Source: Lingula anatina
Taxonomy: Eukaryota; Brachiopoda; Lingulata; Lingulida; Lingulidae
DNA length: 64,000 bases
Direction: 5' to 3'
Assembly: GCF_001039355.2 (NCBI RefSeq)
Contig: NW_019773648.1
Location: 186,001-250,000, forward strand
Translations under genes and position numbers: made by a program
Shown here: positions 1 to 12,700 of the stretch, one piece after another
Position numbering within the stretch: position 1 is the stretch's first letter
How the letters are laid out: each line of letters starts with the position of its first letter
Notes under the pieces: generated by a model
Seen by the model: only the letters and a program-made list of their open reading frames with translations
The model's database searches: none
What the model was told of the DNA's origin: nothing

Positions 1-408
1 ACAATATGAAATTCAGACAGACTTTGTGAAAAGCATGTTAAAAATGAAGAAAGAAATACACAAGCATGCAATAAGTGAGTTACCAGATGGAATTGTTTGA
101 TTATTTTACCAATGAATAATAAAAATGTTCATGAAAATATTTTTGAACTGAATAGCTTGAAAGAGCCTATAGAGGCTAAAACTTTTAATATGATTTTTTA
201 ATTTTTTTTTTTTTTTTGAAATACACATACATACACACATATTCGTATATATCCTTAATCTAATCTCCCTAAAAGAATTGCACAAAGTTCCAGAAGCCAT
301 GTCATGATCACTTTGTAAAAGGAAAATATATTTGGATGCCTTTGAACTTCACATCAATACTGTGAAAAATTCCTCCATCCCATTCATCTAAGAAAGCATG
401 TTTTAGTG

Positions 409-449
409 TTTATTCAACCTTTGACAAAGAAAAAAACTTTTTTTTTATT
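409..449 (-). terminator. Poly(A) signals for the distal SNAP-25 3' end
   Basis: Read on the minus strand, AATAAA hexamers lie at 444-449 and 409-414, about 235-270 nt beyond the stop codon of the most distal last exon (682-747). They are the best candidates for its 3' end. The rest of 1-681 is AT-rich and shows no other gene. Confidence 0.4.
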
Positions 450-681
450 TGAGGACAGTCAACACATCAGTCATAGCTTTAATACACAAAGTAAATTTGA
501 AATAGCAGTCCCTCTCCTTTGGATTATTGAAATATGTTTAGTTCACATCACCTAATTTAACAATTTGAGATTGTCCATTGTGGTATATAATTACATAATT
601 TGAATACTACCAGAATATCAAAACTGATCATGGAGACTGTGGGGGTCCAGACTTGCAAGCCTGCAGCACAGTGATGATGGA

Positions 682-747
682 CTAGTTTTTGAGAAGTTTG
701 TTAGCCCTCTTGTTGGCCTCATTGATACGCACTTCATTAGAGGTGGC
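682..747 (-). CDS. SNAP25: SNAP-25 alternative last exon 7c (tail KLLKN)
   Basis: The acceptor ...ttttttcag precedes GCC ACC in phase 0, matching the donor of exon 6 at 3087. It encodes 21 residues: the shared 19-residue end of the second SNARE helix plus a terminal Lys-Asn, then TAG. It is the most distal of three near-identical last exons. Poly(A) signals follow at 444-449 and 409-414. About 20 nt of intron after the acceptor side also resembles the 7b flank (cacccaaataaagatgtgca against gacccaagaaagatgtgca), so the copies arose by segment duplication. Confidence 0.9.
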   Translation of the reverse strand, partial: ATSNEVRINEANKRANKLLKN

Positions 748-3700
748 CTGAAAAAACAGCACCCAAATAAAGATGTGCAATGCAATAATCAAACTAAAAA
801 AATTGCAGAACATGCCACTGCAAACCAGGAAATGAGAATTCTATTTAGATGGCTATCTTCATGACTTAACAGTATCATGTAAATAAAAAGAAAAACAATA
901 AAACAGGACAGAAAATGCAAAACAAGCAACAACTGCTGCAAATAAGAGATAGAATTCCATCGCCGAAAAGCTGCAATCTTTCCATAATGCAGTCCCATGG
1001 TGACTAAGAAAGACCACTAAAAATGACTAAACTATAAAAAGATGCTATGAAAGAAAAATGTTGTAAGTTGCAAATAATGATTTTTGACAGACAATGCTGA
1101 TGCTGCCACTTCCCCTCCTTCCTCCTCCATTGTAAAGCACAATGGAAATGTTCCAATGGAACTTGAAATGTTAGTCACAAGCAACTCTTGCTGCAAACAA
1201 AATGAATGCTGTTGCTGCTTCAATGTATCCATGGTGTTATTGTCTCTATTGTGTAAATAGTCATTGTGAACCTGCATGAAGAGAACTCCACCATTCATCA
1301 TGACTAACCAAGAAGTTTGTTAGCCCTCTTGTTGGCTTCATTGATACGCACTTCATTTGAGGTGGCCTAAAAAATAGGACCCAAGAAAGATGTGCAATGG
1401 TCTAACTACTAGTAACATCTACCTATAACACGTACATTGCCCTCAATCATGGGCATTATGCCTGGGCAAAACTCCACATAGTGTGAAAAATAACCTAAAC
1501 AAAAAAAGTTTCATTCTCTGTTAAACTGAAATCATGCAACAAAACTTTAAATTAATAATGAAATAAAGCTGCAAATTGCTGCAAACAAGAAGAAATTATT
1601 TGATGAAATAATGAATGCAAGCTTTCTTGGTGCAGTTCTTACTGCACACTATGAAATTAAAGAGCGATCACACATCCTGATTGCAATCTCTTCTGCAGTT
1701 TATTTCTGAACCTGCATATAAGAGAATTCCACCAGTCATCATGACTAAAGAAGTTTGTTAGCCCTCTTGTTTGCTTCATTGATACGGACTTCATTTGAGG
1801 TGGCCTAAAATAACAAGGAAAACAGAGGTTTTTATTACGGCAGCTGTGACCGGATTTCTTGACCCTCAACTAAATTAACATTTCTTTTTAAGAGATATAA
1901 TGATACAAATTCCAGAACAATAACAAGTTAACAACAATAACATTCTCTGGTTAAACATGTCACAATAAACATAATTTACCTGTTTAAAAATCATAAATGT
2001 ATGACCAATGAGCCTACAGGTCATTAAGTGAAGTGTGAGCCCAGGGTAAGGTTGATAAATAAGATTGTATATGGCATGCTGGGCATTATGTCTGGATCAT
2101 TTTATTCTAAAATTATTATATATAGAATATTATTCTATTCACAGGACCTACAAAATATGATTAACTGGGAGTATTTAAGGTTATCTAAGTCTCTGGAGAA
2201 AACCAATTTGGAATACATATTTTTTCTGATGGGAAGATGAATCCAAAATTAACTTTCGACACAAGAGATATGCAATAATTTAATTTAGGTGTTTTATTTT
2301 TTGTTGCCACTGATGTATTGCCAACTGACTTACATGACTCAGACTTCACTATAATCAAATCTGTTTCAACACTGTATGATATAGTGTAATCTTTAAATGC
2401 CTACTTCAATCCGAAGCACAAATATCACAGCAACAGATGCAACAAAAAACGTCTCAGCCAATTATTATGAAATTATTAGGCAAAATAATTTAATCATCAT
2501 CTGCTGTCACACTTTAAGTCGATAAATATCAAACATAAACACGCCATTAATCAAGTGCTTTGACCAGCACTGCACTAATGCAGTACAAATATCAAGTCAA
2601 GCAGAGGTATCTTTACTCAATCAATGAAGACAGGAACCATAAACTAATGTTCCCCTGTGGATAACAAAGCTATGAGAAACAGAAATGCCATTATTCATTA
2701 TCATGAATCTGTTGTTAACAATTTTGATAGAATATGTTAAACATGCGGAAACCTATAAATGAATTATGACAAATAAATTGTATCTAGTAAATTTCTAGAC
2801 ACAGTATTTTAAACATAATTCACAAAGCCCACATACTGGTGCTAAGGAAAGTTTACAGAAGACCAACAAATTACTGAAACAAAATATCTGGGATAGGTGA
2901 TATTAAAATCAACTTTTAATTTTCATAGCATAACTCAGTTCTCTTTTTTCAAATCTTATTGAAATTATTAAAAAGTATTAAAAATTAATTAATTCCAAAA
3001 CAAATGACAAACCATGTCTCATTCTTCTGTGAGGTATCAACCATGGATGAGAATAAAATCTTGAAAAGAATTTTAAAGACCCTCACCTTCTGATTGATTC
3101 TGTCCACCTGTCTGTTCTGGTTGTCAATTTCATTGCCCATATCATAGGCCATGTTCTTCAGGTTACCAATCATGCCTGCAACCTCTGAGATGTTCTGTTC
3201 CATCTCATCCTCTCTTGCATCTTTGGTTATTCTAAATACATAAAATAAAAGAGGATTTGTATGATTGTGTGGATAAAATAATGCCATAGACAAATCAAAC
3301 TAAATCTAATAAGCTTAAATGCATGGTACAGTACATTTAATGGAAAATTGATTTCAAGTTGTGATTTGGAAATGTTTTACTTCTTTAATTAATTTCTCCC
3401 AATTTCATTCTTATTGATAGGAGCTCTTACATACAAGTTACCAGCTGTATCCTCCATGCTTTATTACAGCAGAAGACCGTGAACTCAAAAAGTTACTTAA
3501 ATTAGGTATATAGTAGAACTCAAACACTACTATATAACTCCCCATTACACTGTTCTTCAGCTTGAATCATTTATCTATACACATATAAGTGTTTAAAATG
3601 CTAATGTATTAGATACTTTACATGAAGCCAAATAGAAGATCAAAATTGCCGATGACTATGTATGAGTTGGCATGCAGCCCTTCTGTAGCCATCCATTACC

Positions 3701-6700
3701 CCCTTGCCAAATCAGAGGAAGTATTTTTACTTGTACAATCCATTTATATTTTTCTTAAGAATGTTACAGAACCACACACCACTACTGTAGGGTACTGAAC
3801 TTAAGATAAAACCTCCACTGAAAAAGAACTACTTTGGACATCCCTGCCCATGGGAACAGTATCAATATCAAAACAGACAAGAGCAAAAAGGTTAAAATGT
3901 TTGCCAGCCAGACTGGTTGACAAGTCCCCATTGGAACTTGTTTAATTTTAAGCATATTACTAGTACATTAGAAGGCAAAGAAGCAAGAAACTTGAAGTTG
4001 ACTTCACAAAACTCTTAGGTCATGTATTGAACCAAGGAAATGTATCAAGCCTTTAAAAAAAAAGCATTTAATTTTGTACAGATTGTTTTAGGTCTTCCAT
4101 CATTTCAAAGCATACCCATCTCGCTATTGTCTAGCAAAACCTAGAATACTTGTTTCCTTAAATGGGATTTAGCGTGGGGAGATATTTCATTTGTTCAGAT
4201 CATTCAAGTCAACAAAAATCCTTTAAATGGCCCTCAAGATCAAAACCATGTATATATTACCATAAATAGACTTCTGCCCCTTAATAAGGGAAAAATAAAA
4301 AAAATTACTTATCAAGAATGGATTTCAGTCATATCAAGTTGATTTTTATGTCTGTAAAAACCTATGTGTGTATTACAGTCAATACCATGCAGATCAATCA
4401 TAATTTGTTCATACAAATATTTCTCAGCAGTTCAGTAGCGTAGTTTGGTTATCTGAGTTCTACATAAGAGGTTTTCTATTAGTCATATTATTTTTGTTAT
4501 AGCAACGTCCCCAAAAGGGCAGATGTAAATGTAGAAACAGGTCCCATCCATCACACACTATCATTGCATTGCAGATGGATTATTGATCTAATCCAGAGTG
4601 CATTTCCCAGAGACTGTTATCTCTCAAACACAAGCCTGTGGACTGAAACACTTTAACATGGATGTAAATCTAGTCAAGGTACTGTACTGACTGCAGCTGT
4701 CCCTGTGTGAAAGAACAGTGGTTGTAACTGTAGCCTGCAATAGGAAGTTCAGCCTGATGAGAACAAATGGAACTGGCATTTCACACCACGATCTATACAC
4801 CTACACTCAACACTGCTGATGTAAATCAATCTATGCACGCAGCAGCTCAGATTTTTCTGAACGTCATACTTTAAATACTACCAGAAACAAATCAAGCAAT
4901 CAATATCTGATAATCTTATTCTACATTCTTCCCACTCCTTTTTACCTCATTCAGAGTCATATCTTAGAAAATGACAGCAGTAACTCATTTTACAACATCC
5001 TCATTTTGAATCAAGACCAGTTGGAGAATAACTTTGACATTTGAGGATGAGTTAACTTTATGAATAATATAAAGGAAATTAAAGATAAACAATTCATAAC
5101 AACGTAATTGTAATGTTAAAAATATTATGCCCTACAAAATGTCCTTCACCATAATTTAGAGCAGGAGAGAGGAAACCTAAAGACATAGTAATGACACTAT
5201 AAAAATATCTCCAAGAAATCTTAAAAGTTAACTTAGCCCAAAGCTCAAACTTCCTCAGCATCTTGTTACAAAATAAGCTTTTACTGACAAACAGTATATA
5301 GGTCAATTGTGTATAAAAAATACTCCACAATTTTGTTTAAAAACCTGCAGTGGCTTATAAGAAATCTTGCAAATAATTGCACGACAAAATTCAGTAATTT
5401 TGTTACAAACAGTACATGCTTTCTAACTGAGACAGCCTGTTCCAGTAATAAACTTACAAACCAGTGCCACATAGAATAACAGAATAATAGCTCATACAGT
5501 TATATTTTAAGACCGACAATATTTCTCATAGATACATATGAAACCAATATGCATAAATGGTTTCAGTAAATGAAATATTTCTGCCTGAATAATCAAAAAC
5601 TGCTCTTCACAGACCACAGCCAACAGAAATCAGCATATCAGCTTTCATTTCACAGCTGTGTGATCACTGTATCTTCTTACCTTGTGACATAGTTGCCACC
5701 AATCATGACTTGCTCTCCAGGGGCCTGGACTCTGGGACCATTGGAGTTCACCTGGCCATCTTCAGATGCTTTCCATGTGGCATTGTAATCCCCTCCCTTC
5801 TCAAAGCTTTTAGTTCTGGAAAAGAATCATAAATGCTCATTAAGTATATATAAGTATTTCATTAAAATATTTCCACTTTATTTCCTTATTTATTTGTTTT
5901 AACTGAAAGTCTAGAGTAAAAATTCAATTCAATGACAAAATCATTCATTCTAGGAAGCTGAAAATTTAACATGAATGAATCTTTTATTGGTACTGTTTCC
6001 CTCAACAGTGCTCAAAAACTTGTTTACAAACTTGTCTGCACCACAACTAGTACAGGCCTGTGCCTACATTACAACTGCAGCTATAACAACCAATGGATTC
6101 TAAATAAAACAGCACATCATTGGTTCAGATAACAAGTGTACAAAATAAAATCATTATGTAAAATATATGTGAAAGTTGACACTTTGATACAGGGAAAGGA
6201 ATTCTCAAACTAAAACAAGGCAGAAAAACTGGGAAATGAACACTGATTTTTGAAAATTTCAATATCACACTCCATCTGTATTTTAGCCCTTCAGATAACT
6301 ACAGCAAATTTGAATGGAAAAATTGCTTTCCAGAGGTCCACTTCACTAAATAACACAGTAGTTCAACACATGTTAAAAATAACAAAACACAATAACAATA
6401 GCTCAGTCTTTTATAATTACTTTTTCCAAGGAAGCACACACAGTCCGCAGCATTTCTCCAGCCCCTCTAAATTCTGCTCTGCTTCTTTCATGTCACGGTT
6501 GATCTCATCCATACCCTCCTCAATCTTATCCAGTTGTTCTGAAAGCAGGGTTCAATGCAAATAAGAGTCTCTTTATTCATGTACTGTGCAATATATTTTG
6601 GGTTCATAACTGCCATATAGCTCTCAAAACTTTTTAAATACACCTGATGGTCAACCAAAAAAAGGTAAATAAATGTACAAGATGGCACCTACAGTATTGT

Positions 6701-9700
6701 ATATAATTAAACCAAAGGAATGTCTGAAAAAATGCATGATTTTATTCAATTCAAAATTTACATTTGTTTAAATTAAAATAATCCTCAAGGGAGGCCTTTT
6801 CACACAAATTCAAGTGCAAAATTAACTTCAATAACAGAAGGCTTGTGTTATAACTTATTAAGAAAAAATCATTACATTTTAAGAACAATATTTCATCACA
6901 GATTAAAAACCCCATCCAGACAAGCATTAAAACATGTAAAGTGATTATAGAAAAGAATGTCCAGTACAAATGATTAATCAAAGGTCACGTAAAGATAAAG
7001 CATGTACAAAGCACAAGCAGGTTGAGCAAAATATCCAAACAAAACAACCACATTTATATTTATATAATGCAACAGAAATAAAACTTTTTTATTAGCTTGC
7101 AAAATTTATCTTTCATGAATCTTTTATACTTTGACAACATCTGCATGAACAGCTTGGTAAAACCTTTGTTAGAATATAACAAACTTTTTAGACAAAACTG
7201 ACATTAGAATCAACTGGTAAAGTAAACCAGTTGTTGGTAAGCAATAAACAGATAAAAATAAAACTGGGAAATAGAATTTTTTGACACTCAAAATAATTCT
7301 TAATATTTTGTAATTTAATCTGTTCCATGACAGCTTTGTTTGACTATTGGCAAACAGGTAGTTCAAATTCTTTCAAAAATCTTAAAGTCTCAACCCACCT
7401 TAGGTGTTTGATTTCAGAAAATAGCTTTCAAACCCCCATAACTTGTTTTAATGAGTAAATATTAAGAAATACTTTTTTTCAGCTCAGGTGTCTTTTCAAC
7501 AATGTTATATAACTCAAATACATGTTTTAACAGTGTTAGGGTGTCAGTAGCCTCTTTGCCCCTGAACTTACCCCCCTGACCATCCATAGAAACCAAACCA
7601 ATGAGTGCAGCATCTTGTGCCTAAGAGTTATAGAAACACCAACAACTCTGCTGATTTCTACTTTATATAACATAGTCTTCCAGAGACTACATGACCTGAA
7701 CATTATATCCCTAATACAAGCCTGAACTACAGTATTCAGTAAGTGGGAGGTGGATGAAAGGTACTCATTTCTTGCACTTTGGACATCATTACTTTGTAAT
7801 CATTATCTAACATATTTCATGTTGAAGAACAAATCATAATTTTTATGAAACTGTTCAACCATACTCAGGGAATTCTCATGCACTGCAACCATCTACCTGA
7901 CTATGCATAAATTGCAGAATATGAAGGATAAAAAGTGGTGAAAAAAAATGGGGGGAGAATAATGAGATGAGCATGCAATTAGGAACTCAATTTATGTATC
8001 ACTTACTAATAGGTAAGTGAGTATTTTGCAGAGTATGTGCCTTTAAACCATTTAGTATATAATTGCAATTTTGGAGCAGGGGTATTAAAATCAATGTTTT
8101 AGTGGTTTCACATGATAGAAGCACAGGCCACAAACAGAATAAGAAGATTAAAGACAACAAAACTGAGTCCGATATGTATGGTCTTGTGACAAACCCTACA
8201 AATAATTTTGAAGTGTGGCATATAATAATATAATGCTAATGTAGCCATAACTAGACAAATACCATGACAGAAACATATATGTGCTTTTTTCAATAATTAC
8301 TTGTCACCATAATTTAATTGTATTTGAATAAAAAAGCATTCCAGGATGTTTGACAACAAAAATTAATCTTGGAGACTAAAAAGATATGATCTTTAGTAAT
8401 AAGATAAACTAGACATATTTACAGACACCAAATGTGTTTGTACATCATTAAAAAAAAAAAAAAAAAAAAAAAAAGGAAAAGGGGTAATTTAAATATATTA
8501 ATTAAGGCTGCTTGTATTGATACATGGCATCAAGTATATATGATGCTTCTAAGGTATTTTGTAAAAATAATAAAACTGAATCAAAAATAATTAAAAAGAA
8601 CAGTATAACTTAATTTAAGACTTAAGACTTAAAGAAGAGAGATGGTATGACAAGATAGAGAGACAGACAGCAACATAGCCAAATATCCAGGCACACTGTG
8701 TCTGTATATATGAATAAGAAGTGCAAGCCGCTGTGATTAACCTGGTGGAAAGGTGCTTTGGGTCTTCTTCAGTGTGGTGTACTTTAGTCAGACTTAACAA
8801 ATGTGTACAAGCTCCAATCGAACCATTGCCCATACCAGAAGGAAATACCAATGTGCTACCAGTGCCGTGCCGACAGTAATGCAATATATAATTACATAGA
8901 TAAATAGATATACAGAGTTAGTATTGGTGCAAACATCTTACCGCCCTGTTCATCCAGCATTACCAGTGTTTTAATACCCACATCTTGGCTCTGGTAGTAA
9001 ACACAAACAATCAGAAAGTGTAGAAATACTGTGTTCAAATAAAGTTTGTTAGAGAAATAATATAATATATCTATTAAAATACACATGCTCACATAAACAA
9101 ACAATACAAAAACAAAAGGGTTGGAGAAGGTATTTGGTGATTTTCTCAAACTTAACCTCTGCTCAAAATGTCACTATTATGTTTTTAAAGCCCCCCACCC
9201 ACCCACTCCCTTTAATTTTCATAAAATCAATTTTCTGATCAGCAAATACCTTCTTTGGTCTAGAAACTACAGGCGCTAGCTAATCTATTAACATTCAGGT
9301 GCGCAGGTCACATCTATGGCTGGTGGGTCCTGGACGGATGATCAGTCTTACCTCCCTGCTCGTCCAGCATAACAAGTGTTCGAATACCAGCATCCTTACT
9401 CTGTCACCCAACCGCAGCAGGGAAAAATACAAGCACACTTTTTAGTACTGTACACATACATGTCGAACAAAAACCAAAAAAATGTACAAAACATCCCTAG
9501 TGACAAGGAGAATATCAGCCCACAGGAACTATGTTGCTAACATCAGCCATGCAATTCACTTTTAAATACTTCCTGATGTACTCAAAAAAAAATTATATGA
9601 AAGTGCAGTTTGGTGGATGCCGCACCCTCATAAGTACCCAAAGATGATATAAAAGGGCACCAAAAGATGTCGTGGTACTCATCAAATATCCCCAAGACGA

Positions 9701-12700
9701 TATTTTCAATGTGTCTAAATTATAAGATTATTAGGGTAATCTGTCAAAATTTGCAAAAATACCTTATTTTCATGTATTTTCTTCAAAGTGTCACTTTCAA
9801 AACATCTTCATTAAAAAGAGATACATAAGTACATAACAGTATTCAGATAAAAACAAAATACTATTTTTTGAGATTCCAAATAAAAAGCAAAGTAAAGAAA
9901 ATTAAAATTACCCTCTCATGCTTGAAGTTTGATGACATTCATGAAAACTGCTGCATTGAATTTTGGTTTGAAAGACAGCAAAATTTATAAGACTCCATTA
10001 TTCTGACTATAACTTTAGTTTGAAGTGTCCAAAATTTCTGCTGTGACATACCTCCTCACATAGTGACAGCATCCGCCGTGTACTTTCCAAGGACTGAAAA
10101 GATACAAAAGTAAGATAATAAGTATTTGTAGTTCTTCATGAAAAATGAAGGGTACACCCCCCTCCCCCACCCTATTCATACTTATCTATCTCCTATCCCT
10201 TTCCACCTTTGTGCCGCATATTGTCAAGACCCAATTTGGTTAAATCCTCCATCACTGTTCTCATCTTTCATCAACAGATCCATTAACCAAATTTACCTAA
10301 TTTCAACAAAATCACAGAATACAAATAATACTTGACAGAGTAAGCATCTTCATAATAGTGGTAAAAACAATAAAGTTCTAAATTTAACTATGTAATTATC
10401 ATGTCCTTACGCCTACTGACACCCTCACAAAAATATGTCAACATTCCTTTAATACAATCAATACTGACTTTCTTACATTACTAACACCAATTATAGTATT
10501 CTCCAGCCTGGTGTGAGTTCCGCATTTACGTAATGCTTAGTGCTTAATGCTATAAAATCATCCTAATATTTTAATGGATTAGCAATCAATTGAAAGTAGC
10601 AAATAGAGGCATTGTAATAATAACAATGTCTCCTCATGGTGGTTTGCACTGAATCTATTGTATCTTTGTATGCAGTTAGCAGCCTTGTGAATTATTTGAA
10701 CCTGCTTGAAAGCAGTATCTTCTATGATATTTTACTGCATATAATAAGTAAATCAATTACATATATAGTTAAAACAATGTTCTGATATGAATATTTGCTT
10801 TGTGCACAACCGAGGCAATCAAAATCAACATGTTAAAAACGTTCATTCTATAGCTATGGGCTTTTCTATTCCAGAATACAATTGATTTGACTGAATTGTT
10901 CTGCATTTCCTGTGTAAAAAAAAAAAAAATAAATAAATAAATAAATAAAAAATAATAATAATAATAATAAAAGACAGAATCAGTTAAACTTAAAAGTTGC
11001 ACAGCATTCCATTTATAGCTACACATGCAACATTTCATTTCAACTTTACAGTATTCAATTCCTGAGTAGCTCTGAAAAGGACCTGGTCTGCAAGTTACTG
11101 CCAAATATTGATTGTAAGGCAGTTACAGATCAATAGAAATAGAATTAGATTCTTTCTTGTGTACCCCTAAGCTGTAAGCATGACAATAATGGAGTTTACA
11201 GAATTCCAAGCAGAACACATTCAATGTAATAACTATGAACAGTATTGATCAATCTTGGTGTCAGTTACAGCTAAGCTACTTTAGTCTAGTGGAAAAGACA
11301 TCTTCTATCTGTAATGAAGAGATACAGTTAAGGTTTTGGAAAACAACTGGGTAACATGATATTGCCTATAAATTTCCATAACTTCATTGGATGTTTGTTT
11401 TTGTACAACTTTTATGAAAGACAGCAGTCTAGAAACTTTGCATTTTCCACTTGCATGATTCAGAATTGCAAAAAATGAATCATCTTGTATTTCCAAATTA
11501 ATTGAATTTTCTTAACCCATGGCATAATAAATATTTCCCAATGCATGCATTTTGAACCACATTTTTAAGCATTAATGATTATAACCATGCCTTTTTCTAA
11601 TTTTGAACTTAGTAATATTTCTGACTCTATATTATTGTTGGCCTGCTGCAGCCAAATCAATGTTACACTTAACTCTCTGGAGGTAAAAAAAGAGACTGGG
11701 GCAGTTTGCTATTGAATCAATTTAAGGAAAACACAGCAGACGTGATAAAAATAAACACTAGTAGGTGTACTAATGAGAAAAGCAGACAGCATTGCTACAA
11801 GCTGACCAAAAGCTATAACACAAATGCAAGTTCGCGATAAACTTGTATCACAAATGGGGAAAATATTCCCCAGAGTCATTAAAACTCCTGTGACAACCAA
11901 CCCTGCAATATGCCATAGGTTCCTGATGTTTACAATTAACAGAAGTACACATTGGTGAAATCCCAACTTAGACAGGGTTTAAAGTAGAGTGATTATTTAT
12001 TTGCATGAATGGGTGCCACGCATGACTTCATCATTTTTATTGCACCAGGAAAACTGGCTCTTCTACTTTCACTATCAATGCACATTTAGAGATTCCATAG
12101 CAACGGAGGTAAATGTGGCTTGCTCAGTCTTATAATAAGAGTAAGAGAGATGATAACATTAAAAAAATTATAGAAAAATTATACCTTGCTTTAAAATCCA
12201 ATGCTAGTTTGTTATAAATACTAATACCTCTATTTTCATGACAGTTTCACTCCATAATGTTTGTTTTTTTTTTTTTTTTTTTTTTTTACTTAGGCACCAT
12301 TTAACAGTATCTGAAAATTCTTTCTGAAATCACAAGAGACCAGACATCATTGCTCCTTATATCTAAAAGTGATGAATAGAACTACATGTATGCCAGTGCT
12401 GCAAAGGCCAAGTTATGGAGGAAAAGTATCATTCATGACCTACATTTTAAAAATAACCCAACAATATTTAGCAAAAAAAAAAAAAAATCTCAGTAGGTAC
12501 CAAAAGGCTTCAATGACCACATCAGCATGATTCTATTTTTGTAATCCAATATATAAAGTAATAATCTGTGAAGCATTAGTAATTGCTTATTTTCTGTAAG
12601 TAGCATAGTTTTCTCATTCAAATGTACTTTTCCATCTTGAAGTTAAGACAAACTTCTCATCAGAATTTCTTTTGTGAAAGCATCCCCTGGTGCCTGTTCA

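Noticed and set aside
8615-8884. 89-codon minus-strand open frame next to exon 3b
   Set aside because: No family resemblance, and it lies in the intron between two well-supported SNAP-25 exons. Possibly a decayed repeat.
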